A DNA stretch of 14,530 nucleotides from an uncultured Eubacteriales bacterium (lineage in GTDB: Bacteria > Bacillota > Clostridia > UBA1381 > UMGS1253). A model generated the notes under the pieces. It had not been told where the DNA came from and ran no database searches. It saw nothing but the letters and a program-made list of their open reading frames with translations. The stretch is from NCBI GenBank assembly GCA_900550065.1, contig URQR01000031.1, positions 1 through 14,530 on the forward strand. Direction: 5' to 3'. This document shows, piece by piece, positions 1-7,883 of the stretch. Made by a program: the position numbers and the translations under genes. The number at the start of each line of letters is the position of its first letter. Within the stretch, counting starts at the first letter, position 1.

Positions 1-585
1 TTTAAGCTTCTTGCCCGTGCGTGAAAGCGCAGCGCACATTAGCGCGCCTAAAATGAGAGCGGCAAACGAGGTAATGAGCGTCGGTACGATAATGTCAAAC
101 GGATTTTGCGCGCCGGCGCCGCTCAGGATTGCAATCATTGTTGTTGGGATAAGCTGAATAGACGCAGTATTGACCACGACGAACATGCACATTGCGTTCG
201 ACGCGACACCGCTGTGCCCGCTCAGCCGGTCAAGCTCGTGCATCGCCTTGACGCCGAACGGCGTCGCGGCGTTGCCCATACCGAGCAGGTTCGCGCTCAT
301 GTTGGAGATAATTGCGCCCGCCGCGTCCGAGTCCGGCTTGATGCTCGGAAACAGCAGGCGGAGGACAGGCCGCAGCAACCTGCGCAGCGCGTTTATCACG
401 CCGCCCTCTTCCGCAATTTTTAAAAGGCCGCTCCAAAAGCACATCGCGCCCGTGAGTGCAAGCACCGTCATAACCGCGTCCTTTGCCGCTGCGAGCGCCT
501 CCGTCGCGATCAGGTCGAGTCGCCCGTTGATTGCGCCAAAGACGATCGCTATAATCATCATGAAGGCCCAAATGTAATTTAGCAT
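1..585 (-). CDS. spmA: Spore maturation protein A (SpmA-like), 3' end at or beyond the window edge
   Basis: The minus-strand frame is open from ATG at 585 to base 1 without a stop: 195 codons, about the full length of SpmA (roughly 195 residues in Bacillus subtilis), so only a few residues or just the stop are missing. It is a hydrophobic nucleoside-recognition (gate) domain protein. The conserved stretch NLLGMGNAATPFGVKAMHEL lies at residues 99-118, and NAATPFG is the hallmark of SpmA. In B. subtilis, SpmA and SpmB are membrane proteins needed for dehydration of the spore core. A GAAAGGAA-type ribosome binding site lies upstream of the ATG. It sits 42 bp downstream of the spoVB-like gene on the same strand, so the two are probably co-transcribed, and spmB would be expected just outside the left edge. 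Plus-strand open frames here have no family resemblance and are antisense shadows. Confidence 0.9.
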   Translation of the reverse strand, partial: MLNYIWAFMMIIAIVFGAINGRLDLIATEALAAAKDAVMTVLALTGAMCFWSGLLKIAEEGGVINALRRLLRPVLRLLFPSIKPDSDAAGAIISNMSANLLGMGNAATPFGVKAMHELDRLSGHSGVASNAMCMFVVVNTASIQLIPTTMIAILSGAGAQNPFDIIVPTLITSFAALILGALMCAALSRTGKKLK

Positions 586-627
586 AAATCGGTTCGTTCC
601 TTTCCGTCACATGTAGCTTGTTTTATT

Positions 628-2157
628 TTAAGCGCGCCGCTTTTTGAGCGGGCGCAAATCCTCGCGCGTGACGCATTTTAACAGCAGCAAAAACGCAAAA
701 TACAGTACGCATATGAGCAGACAGCCCGCAATCAGCGCGAGTACCGGATAGACGCAGAGCCGCAATAGGATGTGTTTCAGCGCACTGGCGCACAGCATCG
801 CAGGCGTGACCGCGAGCAAGGGCTTTATGACCCACTTTTGCCACTCGACGCCGATTCCGGTTACGCCAAAGAGCTGCTTCATGTTCAGGCAAGAGGTAAA
901 CAGGTTGCTGACAACCATAATCGCTAAAAACGCGTTCATACCATAGTGCGGCACAAGAAACAGGATTAATATAATGCGGATTGCCGAGTTATAGACGTTG
1001 TAGCGCAACGAGGCCGCCTGCTGGTTGAGACCGTTTAAGATGCCGGCAATGATGCTTTCTATATACATAAATGGAATAATCGGCGCGAGCACGAGGATGT
1101 AAAAGCCTACCTCAAAGTCGCGGTAGAACAAATACCCAATTTCATAGGCGTAGACGGTAAAGACCGCGCCGATTAACACCGAGCTGATTACAGTGATGAA
1201 CATTGTGCGGCTGACCGTACTTCTAAGCGCGGCCTGCTGCCCGCGCGCGCCGAACTCCGATACCTCTGGGATGAGCAAGGTCGAGAGCGCACCTAAAAAT
1301 GAGGACGGGAAGAACAGCACCGGCAGTGCCATCCCTTTTAGCATCCCAAACTGAGACAGGGACGTTTCTTTAGAAAGCGTATAACGACTTAGCGCGTCCG
1401 GGACCATAATGTTTTCGACTGTGTGCAGGATTGTGTTTAAGTAATTGCTGAGCGCGACAGGAATTAGTATGTACGACAGACTCCGCAGGACACGCTTGGG
1501 CGATTTATGCAGGTCGGCAAGAGCGTGCTTGTCGCGCAGATAACCGATATAAATGTACAGGCACGCGCCAATCTCGGACAGGGCGTTTCCTGTTACGACT
1601 GCCGCGCACGCCTGTGAGAGGTCGCCCGCATCGACCCGGCTGAGGCAGAAAACAACCACACCGATACGGATAAGCTGCTCGAACAACTGGGAATTAGACG
1701 GCGTGGAGGCCTTGCGCCGCGCCATGAAATACCCCTTCAGGCACGACGACACCGCCATAAACGGTAGGCCGAACGACAGGATTTTCAGCGACAGCGCGGC
1801 ACGATTATCTTTGAGCCAATAGAGCGCCGCAGCGTCGGCGCAAAAATACATCAGCGCGCAGGAAAAAACGCCCAGCGTAAGGCTGATACCCAGTGCGCGG
1901 GAAAGGATTTTTTTGACCGCGCTTTTTCCGCCGAAGCCAATGTGCTCCGACACGAGGCGTGTTGTAGCGATACCGATACCCGATGAGGCCAGCGCGCTCG
2001 TAAACGTATAGACAGAGAAGATGAGCTGGTGAAGCCCCATACCCTCTGCGCCAATGGCGTTTGATACATATACGCGAAAAAAGATGCCGATGGCGCGCAG
2101 CAGGATTGCCGTCGCCGTCAGAATAATTGCGTTTTTGAAAAATAGCCTTTTTTGCAA
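628..2157 (-). CDS. spoVB: Stage V sporulation protein B-like MOP-family flippase/transporter
   Basis: A 509-residue polytopic membrane protein of the MOP exporter superfamily (polysaccharide transport/MurJ-like branch), close to the 518 residues of B. subtilis SpoVB. The N-terminus (MQKRLFFKNAIILTATAILL, then a GIFFRVYVSNAIGAEGMGLHQ stretch) follows the SpoVB pattern of a short basic start, a first membrane helix, then an R-V...-IGAEGxGL loop. SpoVB is required for spore cortex formation and is presumed to move a lipid-linked peptidoglycan precursor across the forespore outer membrane. The start is TTG at 2157: the frame has a stop upstream, there is no ATG or GTG between, and a later start would delete the first helix. 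The ribosome binding site is weak (GGGTG). The gene ends at TAA 628-630, 42 bp before spmA. A general MOP flippase of other function cannot be excluded, but the spmA neighbour supports a sporulation role. Confidence 0.85.
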   Translation of the reverse strand: MQKRLFFKNAIILTATAILLRAIGIFFRVYVSNAIGAEGMGLHQLIFSVYTFTSALASSGIGIATTRLVSEHIGFGGKSAVKKILSRALGISLTLGVFSCALMYFCADAAALYWLKDNRAALSLKILSFGLPFMAVSSCLKGYFMARRKASTPSNSQLFEQLIRIGVVVFCLSRVDAGDLSQACAAVVTGNALSEIGACLYIYIGYLRDKHALADLHKSPKRVLRSLSYILIPVALSNYLNTILHTVENIMVPDALSRYTLSKETSLSQFGMLKGMALPVLFFPSSFLGALSTLLIPEVSEFGARGQQAALRSTVSRTMFITVISSVLIGAVFTVYAYEIGYLFYRDFEVGFYILVLAPIIPFMYIESIIAGILNGLNQQAASLRYNVYNSAIRIILILFLVPHYGMNAFLAIMVVSNLFTSCLNMKQLFGVTGIGVEWQKWVIKPLLAVTPAMLCASALKHILLRLCVYPVLALIAGCLLICVLYFAFLLLLKCVTREDLRPLKKRRA

Positions 2158-2277
2158 GCTTACACACCCATTCCGAGGTAGATTCCTGTCCTGATAGTTA
2201 TGTATATTAGTTTTTGCGTAAAATTATCGCCTTCTGTTAAAATTTTTTTACAGTTTGCCGATTTCGCTAAAAAGCCA

Positions 2278-2306
2278 TTGACAAAACAGATGAAAAGGGA
2301 TACCCT
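2278..2306 (+). promoter_or_regulatory. Sigma-A-type promoter of the MATE gene
   Basis: A perfect -35 hexamer TTGACA (2278-2283) and a weaker -10 TACCCT (2301-2306) are separated by 17 nt. Transcription should begin near 2313, downstream of the ATG at 2309, which argues that translation starts at TTG 2339. The -10 lies inside the short inverted repeat AAGGG-ATA-CCCTT (2295-2307), which could be an operator or chance. Confidence 0.6.
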
Positions 2307-2338
2307 TAATGCAAAATGGCAGATTCGGGGGGATTGGT

Positions 2339-3703
2339 TTGTCTGCAAAAAAATTTGAAATTGATATGAGCACGGGTTCTTTGGTAAAAAGTATCATAGC
2401 GTTTGTCATACCGTTGATGCTTTCAAATATTCTACAGCTTCTTTACAATGCGGCGGATATTATTGTCGTGGGACAATATGCGGGGAAGGAGGCACTGGCG
2501 GCGGTCGGCTCGACAGGGCCGCTGATTAATTTGCTGACAAATTTATTTATCGGCCTTTCGGTCGGTACCAGCGTCCTGATTTCTACCTGTTACGGCGCAA
2601 ATGACCGCGATGGGGTGGAAAAGGGTGTCCATACCTCTATTGTTTTGAGTATTATCGGCGGCGCGGTGTGCCTGCTTATAGGCATTTGCTTTGCGCGGCC
2701 GCTTTTGCTTATGATGGGCTCGCCGGAGGACGTCATTGAGATGGCGGTGCTGTATATGAAGATTTTCTTCATCGGCGCGCCCGCCTCGATGTTCTATAAT
2801 TTCGGCAGCGCGGTGCTGCGCGCTTACGGCGACACGAAACGGCCGCTGTTTATTTTAACAATTACAGGTATTGTCAACGTTATTTTAAATCTTATTTTTG
2901 TTATTGGCTTTCACATGGGCGTAGCCGGTGTCGCAATTGCGACAATCACGGCGCAGTATCTGTCTGCGCTGATGCTGGGGTGGTGTCTGGTGACAAGCGA
3001 CGAGGCGTACCGGCTTTCGTTTCAAAAGCTTCGGGTTCATAAGCAGCAGTTTGGCGCGATACTGCGGGTCGGGCTTCCGGCAGGGATACAGAATTGTGTG
3101 TTCAGTATGTCGAATGTTATTATCCAGTCGTCGATTAACTCGTTCGGTTCGGTGGTCATCGCGGGAAACTCGGCGGCGGGCAATATTGAAGGCTTTATCT
3201 ATACGGCGATGAACTCCATCCACCACGCAACGGTAACGGCGACGGCCCAGAACATGGGGGCAAAACAGGAAAAACGCGTGTATCAGAGTCTACGGGTCAT
3301 TATCATGCTGGTGAGTGTAGTCGGCCTTGTTCTCGGTATCCTTGTCGTACTGTTCCGCGAGCCGCTGTTAGGAATTTATTCAAGCGACCCGGCGGTCATT
3401 GCCGCGGGCGCGAGAAGAAACCTTGTTATTGGGTCGACATATTTCCTTTGCGGTATGATGGAGGTGTATGTCGGGCATCTGCGCGGTATGGGGTATTCTA
3501 TCGTACCGACCGTCGTTTCTATCATCGGCGTATGCGGTGTACGAATCGGCTGGATTTATACCGTTTTTGCCGCCCACCGCAGCGTTGACACCTTATACGC
3601 GGCGTGGACGGTTTCGTGGCTTGCGACGGCGGCAATCCATTATATTTGTATTCTGTTTGTCCGCCGCCGTGCGATTGCAAAAGCAATGCGGGCCCAGCAA
3701 TAA
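2339..3703 (+). CDS. MATE-family multidrug/metabolite exporter
   Basis: A 454-residue polytopic membrane protein of the MATE (multi-antimicrobial extrusion, NorM/DinF-like) family. These are Na+ or H+ antiporters of the cytoplasmic membrane, and the substrate cannot be read from sequence. Family signs are the opening KFEIDM-S-T-G, then IPLMLSNILQLLYNAADIIV, and the second-half motif QNMGAKQEKRV after a long hydrophobic half-repeat. Twelve membrane helices are expected for the family. The frame is open from ATG 2309 (464 residues), but I place the start at TTG 2339: the promoter predicts a transcript starting near 2313, GGGGGG stands at 2327-2332 six bases before the TTG, and the resulting N-terminus MSAKKFEIDM fits clostridial MATE proteins. 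It is divergent from spoVB. No terminator was seen after the stop; the next promoter begins 8 bp later. Confidence 0.88.
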   Translation: MSAKKFEIDMSTGSLVKSIIAFVIPLMLSNILQLLYNAADIIVVGQYAGKEALAAVGSTGPLINLLTNLFIGLSVGTSVLISTCYGANDRDGVEKGVHTSIVLSIIGGAVCLLIGICFARPLLLMMGSPEDVIEMAVLYMKIFFIGAPASMFYNFGSAVLRAYGDTKRPLFILTITGIVNVILNLIFVIGFHMGVAGVAIATITAQYLSALMLGWCLVTSDEAYRLSFQKLRVHKQQFGAILRVGLPAGIQNCVFSMSNVIIQSSINSFGSVVIAGNSAAGNIEGFIYTAMNSIHHATVTATAQNMGAKQEKRVYQSLRVIIMLVSVVGLVLGILVVLFREPLLGIYSSDPAVIAAGARRNLVIGSTYFLCGMMEVYVGHLRGMGYSIVPTVVSIIGVCGVRIGWIYTVFAAHRSVDTLYAAWTVSWLATAAIHYICILFVRRRAIAKAMRAQQ

Positions 3704-3711
3704 AAATTGTG

Positions 3712-3740
3712 TTGCAAAGAAAGCCAAAATGCGATATGAT
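3712..3740 (+). promoter_or_regulatory. Sigma-A-type promoter of the dockerin-protein gene
   Basis: TTGCAA (3712-3717), a 17-nt spacer and TATGAT (3735-3740), 36 bp upstream of the start codon. It is followed by a strong ribosome binding site GGAGG (3766-3770), six bases before ATG 3777. Confidence 0.7.
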
Positions 3741-3776
3741 TAATAATGAGATGATACGCAAAGGCGGAGGCAAACG

Positions 3777-5558
3777 ATGAGAAAAAGGAAATGGAATTTA
3801 CAAAGACTTTGTATATTTTTAATGGCTGCGGTGCTGATGCTCCCGGCCTATCGCGCATCTGCCGCGGGGGTAGGTATCCTGACGGCGACGGACGGGAGCA
3901 ACTTTTTATCCCAGTCGACGGACGGGATTACCGCACTGACCGCGCCGGGGGCGGAAGTTGTGATAGAGGGATTGGCCAGCCCGGCCGGTAACGAGGCTAC
4001 GGTTCGGGTGCGGAGCGCGGCGGAGCCTTCTAACGTCGTGTATGCCAACCAGTTAAAAAGCGACCGATTCGGTAGGTTTACCTTCCGGTTTAGTACGGAA
4101 GGGTTTGCGCCGGATACGTATGCTGTGGTGGTGAATGCGGCGGGCGCGCAGCAGCCGCAGACGGTCTATTTCCGGATTGCGCCGCCGCAGGTGCCGCAGG
4201 GGGCACACGATGTGTTTTCATGCTTTACGATAAATGGGCATCCGGTTAGCTTTGACGACAGCAAATACGCCTTTTTCGAGGTGCCTGCGCAGGAGCGTGA
4301 TACGATACCTGTGTTTGATATCGCTACAGTAGATAAAACGGCTGCCGTTACGGTTACGCCGTCCATTATGCCGAAAATACCATGTGCGGTGCGGGTGGAT
4401 GTGGCGTTTGCCGACGGGACGCAAAAGGCGTACAGCCTTGTGTTAGACGAAGTGTCGGATAAGCGGATTACAGATTTGACCGTTGCCGGCAAGGCGGGAC
4501 CGTGTGAAATTGAATACGATATCCGCTTAGGCGACAGCACAAAAAACGCCTCTTTAGTTTATTCTGACAGAACAAATGTGTTTTGGCGCAGCGGGTCGTC
4601 ACCGATTTTTGCCGGCGCGGCGCAGATTAAGCGGTCAAAGAGCGATGCGGGGTTTACCAATGACGGCATTACGAATCCGGATTACCCTACGGTTCCTGCA
4701 ATCAGCAGAAAGCCCTACTATACCGGAGCCTATTCCGGCAAAAATGGAGAGCCATATTGGATGAGCTTTAAGGTACATGCAGACGCGACGGTCTTTGTGG
4801 CTGATGGGCACGGGCAAGGGTGGCCGAACAATGACGGCACATGGAAGAATGATTCGTTGTATACGGTCGCACATGGAAGCGGCGGCACTTCGGCGAGTGG
4901 GAAGAATTTATATTATAAAAAAGTTAAGGCGGGCGAAACGGTACAGATTCCGAACTATGGAAGGCCGCAGAACTGGCCGGAAAAGGATAATATTGTATGG
5001 GATCCGCCGACGTTCGCCGTTGTATGGGATAGCAACGGTACAGTGGAGGGAACGGATGCGGACTTGTCTGCGCTGTCTTATCAGCTTGACGGCGGCGAAC
5101 GTGTACAGATTACCGATTTTCGCCCCGATTTGGACCATTATACGATTACGGTAGACCGCAAGGCATTACAAATTACTTTTAATGCGTCTGTGTCTGATGA
5201 TGGCGCGGTGCTGGCGGAGGACGCGGCATCGCCGGTCAGTCTTAAGACGAAAGAAACAACGAAGGCAATCCGGGTCGTCTCTGCCGGCGGTATTGTGACA
5301 AAAACGTATATGGTTACAATTAAGAAAAATTTAGAGGGGATTTACTACGGCGACGTTGACGGCAGCGGTGGGGTGGACATCAATGATGCAACGTTAATTT
5401 TGCGGAAGTCACTTTCACTGCCTACTTCAGACGATATGGACTGGCTCGCTGCGGATGTTGACAACGATGGAGCAATTACGATAAATGATGCGACGATGGT
5501 CCTGCGCCATTCGCTCAGTCTGCCGCTGTCGCCGGGTATTTTAATTGGAAAACAATAA
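3777..5558 (+). CDS. Secreted multidomain protein with C-terminal type I dockerin
   Basis: 593 residues. The signal peptide spans residues 1-29 (basic RKRKW, hydrophobic core, ASA before the cut). Residues about 55-136 form an Ig-like module ending in TVYFRIAPP, related to the module in the secreted protein encoded at 12098-13564. Residues about 150-228 look like a second beta-rich unit. Residues about 240-425 are an aromatic- and glycine-rich beta module I cannot assign with confidence; it could be carbohydrate-binding. Residues 428-517 resemble a bacterial cadherin-like beta-sandwich (ends KTYMVTIKK). Residues 523-585 are a dockerin: two EF-hand-like loops with calcium ligands D526, D528, S530, D537 and D560, D562, D564, D571, each followed by a similar helix (INDATLILRKSLSL and INDATMVLRHSLSL). 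Dockerins bind cohesins on scaffoldins; no cohesin is in this window. No catalytic domain was recognised. The start is supported by GGAGG six bases upstream. The gene has its own promoter and terminator. Confidence 0.85.
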   Translation: MRKRKWNLQRLCIFLMAAVLMLPAYRASAAGVGILTATDGSNFLSQSTDGITALTAPGAEVVIEGLASPAGNEATVRVRSAAEPSNVVYANQLKSDRFGRFTFRFSTEGFAPDTYAVVVNAAGAQQPQTVYFRIAPPQVPQGAHDVFSCFTINGHPVSFDDSKYAFFEVPAQERDTIPVFDIATVDKTAAVTVTPSIMPKIPCAVRVDVAFADGTQKAYSLVLDEVSDKRITDLTVAGKAGPCEIEYDIRLGDSTKNASLVYSDRTNVFWRSGSSPIFAGAAQIKRSKSDAGFTNDGITNPDYPTVPAISRKPYYTGAYSGKNGEPYWMSFKVHADATVFVADGHGQGWPNNDGTWKNDSLYTVAHGSGGTSASGKNLYYKKVKAGETVQIPNYGRPQNWPEKDNIVWDPPTFAVVWDSNGTVEGTDADLSALSYQLDGGERVQITDFRPDLDHYTITVDRKALQITFNASVSDDGAVLAEDAASPVSLKTKETTKAIRVVSAGGIVTKTYMVTIKKNLEGIYYGDVDGSGGVDINDATLILRKSLSLPTSDDMDWLAADVDNDGAITINDATMVLRHSLSLPLSPGILIGKQ

Positions 5559-5572
5559 TTACGCGATATCTA

Positions 5573-5606
5573 AAATGGGGCGGTGTCTTTCCACCCCATT
5601 TTTTTA
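5573..5606 (+). terminator. Intrinsic terminator after the dockerin-protein gene
   Basis: Arms AAATGGGG (5573-5580) and CCCCATTT (5594-5601) form a hairpin followed by a run of T to 5606. It lies 15 bp past the stop codon and should end the upstream transcript before the next promoter. Confidence 0.85.
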
Positions 5607-5660
5607 CTATTTTTCAAAAAAGTAATTCATTTATGCAGTATTTATGATACATTTGTGTAA

Positions 5661-5689
5661 TTGACAGTAAAAACCGATTGTGCTATAAT
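5661..5689 (+). promoter_or_regulatory. Perfect consensus sigma-A promoter upstream of the CapD-type gene
   Basis: TTGACA (5661-5666), a spacer of exactly 17 nt, and TATAAT (5684-5689). Both hexamers match consensus fully. The predicted transcription start is near 5696, which leaves a leader of about 215 nt before the ATG at 5912. Confidence 0.85.
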
Positions 5690-5695
5690 TAATTC

Positions 5696-5911
5696 TGATA
5701 TATTACGAAATGTTATACGGGAGAAAATTGTGTTTTGCTCTAAATTTAAGCCATATGGGGATATGGCAGCAGACCGTCTGCCGGAAGGTGCAAAGGGGAT
5801 GAAAAGGGCCGCGGCAGAGACATTGCGTTAGCAGTGCGGCGATTTAGAAAGCGAAAAATAGGCCGGAGGGATACGGCTTTTTGATAGAATAGGGGAAGGG
5901 CGGTAAGCGAA
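5696..5911 (+). promoter_or_regulatory. Long structured 5' leader of the CapD-type gene; possible attenuator or cis-regulatory RNA
   Basis: This transcribed but apparently non-coding stretch contains several inverted repeats: GCCATAT-GGGG-ATATGGC (5750-5767); TCTGCCG (5777-5783) with CGGCAGA (5812-5818); CATTGC-GTTA-GCAGTG (5821-5836, one G-U pair); and AGGCCG/CGGCTT (5860-5865 with 5874-5879, one G-U pair) followed by T to 5882, which resembles a weak intrinsic terminator. A ten-codon open frame (ATG 5799 to TAG 5831, MKRAAAETLR) lies in the middle, with GGAAGG ten bases before it. I compared it from memory with common riboswitch cores (c-di-GMP, TPP, SAM, FMN, cobalamin, ydaO, T-box) and recognised none. 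The regulatory role is inference from length and pairing only. The ribosome binding site of the gene itself, AGGGCGG about 8 bases before ATG 5912, is only moderate. Confidence 0.45.
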
Positions 5912-7870
5912 ATGAAAAGTGTCGTAAAGAATGTGTACCGGTATGCATGGGTGCTTATCGATATAGCAATTATTACAGTTGCCTATACGCTCGTTTCATA
6001 TTTTTTACACGACTTATATGGCAATGTGGCGAATGTACTTTCAATCAAGCTTGGGCGAACGGTCTTCATTGCGGCGGCGTTGTATTGCGCGAACCTGTTT
6101 TTATTTGGAGGATATAATAATCTGTGGAAGTATGCCGGACTGCGGGAATATTTTTTGTGCTGTTTGGCGTGTGCGATATCCTTTATCGTGATTACGATAA
6201 TTGGAGTTTTGCTGCCGAGTGTTATCTATAGTTTTCGGTTTCATTTGTTATCATGTGCCCTGATTACTTTGTGCTGTGTAGCTGTCCGGGTCGCAGCAAG
6301 GCTGTTTATTTGGATCGGACAAGCGGTGCAAAACAGAGGTGCGAAGCAGGCACAGGCGCAGACAAATCTTTTGATAGTCGGCGCGGGAAACGCAGCGAAC
6401 CGAATTATATCGGATATTTTAAGCAATCAGCCGGGGTATAAAATTGTTGGGATTATTGACGATGATTTTAGAAAAAAGGGCAGTTTGTTATATGGAATAA
6501 AGGTAGTAGGCACACGGCGTGACATCATGAAGGTTTGCAAAGAATATGAAGTAAGGGAAATCCTGCTTGCAATTCCGTCGCTTAGTGCGGCTGATAAAAA
6601 CGAAATCTTAAACCTTTGTAACCAGACGCTGTGTAAGGTTAGAACACTGCCGAGCTTAGAAGAAATTATTAACTTTGACGAGCTGCGCACCAGTGTGCGC
6701 GATATTCAGATAGAGGATTTATTGGCGCGTGACCCGATTCGTTTAGACTGCGACAAGATATCGGATTATATTCGCGGCAAAACGATTTTAGTTACGGGGG
6801 GCGGCGGTTCAATCGGCTCCGAGCTGTGCCGGCAGATTGCGCAGTTTTGTCCAAAAGTGCTCTATATCCTTGATATTTACGAAAACAATGCCTACGATTT
6901 AGAAAACGAGCTAAAGCGCAGTTTTCCGAAGCTTTCTTTTCAGGTTATTATTGCGAGTGTACGCGACATGGACCGGCTGGAGCAATTATTTTCGACGCTG
7001 CGTCCGGAGGTGGTCTTTCATGCCGCGGCGCATAAGCACGTACCGCTCATGGAAAGCAACCCGTCGGAGGCAATTCGTAACAATATATTTGGAACAATGC
7101 ATGTTGCAATGTGCGCGCATAAGTATAGCGCGAGCCGTTTTGTTTTAATATCGACCGACAAGGCGGTCAACCCCACAAACATTATGGGCGCGACAAAGCG
7201 CGTTGCGGAAATGATTATCCAATCGCTTGACAAGATTAGCAAAACGGAGTTTGTCGCTGTACGGTTCGGCAATGTATTAGGCAGCAACGGCAGCGTTGTC
7301 CCGCTGTTTCGTAAACAAATTGAAAACGGCGGCCCGGTGACATTGACGCATAAGGAGATTACACGGTTCTTTATGATAATACCAGAGGCGGCACAGCTTG
7401 TTTTAGAGGCGGCGTCGCTGGCAGCCGGCGGGGAAATTTTTGTTTTGGACATGGGTAAACCTGTCAAGATATACGATTTAGCGGTTAATTTAATCCGGCT
7501 TTCCGGATACGAACCCGGAAAAGATATTAAAATTGAAATTACGGGTCTTCGAGAGGGCGAGAAGCTGTATGAGGAGCTTTTGATGGCGGAGGAAGGCCTA
7601 AAGCAGACGATGAACCAAAAAATATTTGTAGCAAGGCCGATGAGTTTTGACTGGGAGCGGCTGACAAGGGAGCTTGATACGCTTTCTGCCGCGGCCGACA
7701 GTTATGATGAAGCGCTGATTCGGCGAACGATGCAGTCTATTGTGCCCACCTATAAGTCGGCACAGGAGGTAAACGGACAGCATATCCGCGAAGCGGCTCA
7801 AGAACCGCCCAGCCGGCAGCATGTAGAGGTGAAGCATCTTAATGCAGACCCTATTGCGCAAACGGTGTAA
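5912..7870 (+). CDS. Membrane-bound nucleotide-sugar epimerase/dehydratase (CapD/FlaA1/PglF type)
   Basis: 652 residues, the usual length for the long membrane-anchored family of UDP-N-acetylhexosamine 4,6-dehydratases (WbpM, PglF, CapD). About four membrane helices lie within residues 10-135. A first Rossmann-like domain begins at residue 152 (LLIVGAGNAANRIISDIL). The catalytic extended short-chain dehydrogenase domain runs from about residue 290: VTGGGGSIGSEL (294-305) binds NAD(P), AAAHKHVPLME is at 371-381, and T415-D416-K417 with MGATK (425-429) form the active site. In this subfamily Met stands where classical relatives have Tyr of YxxxK, so its absence is normal. The product would be a 4-keto-6-deoxy sugar nucleotide for capsule, wall polysaccharide or glycoprotein glycans. 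It is transcribed from a consensus promoter through a long leader; SLH genes follow 82 bp downstream. The last 35 or so residues are polar and poorly conserved-looking. Exact substrate and epimerase versus dehydratase activity are not resolved. Confidence 0.9.
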   Translation: MKSVVKNVYRYAWVLIDIAIITVAYTLVSYFLHDLYGNVANVLSIKLGRTVFIAAALYCANLFLFGGYNNLWKYAGLREYFLCCLACAISFIVITIIGVLLPSVIYSFRFHLLSCALITLCCVAVRVAARLFIWIGQAVQNRGAKQAQAQTNLLIVGAGNAANRIISDILSNQPGYKIVGIIDDDFRKKGSLLYGIKVVGTRRDIMKVCKEYEVREILLAIPSLSAADKNEILNLCNQTLCKVRTLPSLEEIINFDELRTSVRDIQIEDLLARDPIRLDCDKISDYIRGKTILVTGGGGSIGSELCRQIAQFCPKVLYILDIYENNAYDLENELKRSFPKLSFQVIIASVRDMDRLEQLFSTLRPEVVFHAAAHKHVPLMESNPSEAIRNNIFGTMHVAMCAHKYSASRFVLISTDKAVNPTNIMGATKRVAEMIIQSLDKISKTEFVAVRFGNVLGSNGSVVPLFRKQIENGGPVTLTHKEITRFFMIIPEAAQLVLEAASLAAGGEIFVLDMGKPVKIYDLAVNLIRLSGYEPGKDIKIEITGLREGEKLYEELLMAEEGLKQTMNQKIFVARPMSFDWERLTRELDTLSAAADSYDEALIRRTMQSIVPTYKSAQEVNGQHIREAAQEPPSRQHVEVKHLNADPIAQTV

Positions 7871-7883
7871 TTATTTCAGGGGA

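Noticed and set aside
106..610. Open frames on the plus strand (106-423, 170-577) and a second minus-strand frame (230-610) over the spmA region
   Set aside because: They overlap a clear SpmA homologue, have no family resemblance or ribosome binding sites, and show arginine/alanine-rich composition typical of shadow frames.
2194..2240. Sigma-E type promoter for spoVB (CATAACTAT on the minus strand)
   Set aside because: The -10 resembles CATACANT only in its first four bases and no KMATATTT-like -35 stands at the right distance, so I did not annotate it.
5700..5890. Known riboswitch (c-di-GMP, cobalamin, ydaO, TPP, SAM, T-box) in the CapD-gene leader
   Set aside because: The conserved cores I remember for these classes are not present; only generic pairing can be supported by eye.
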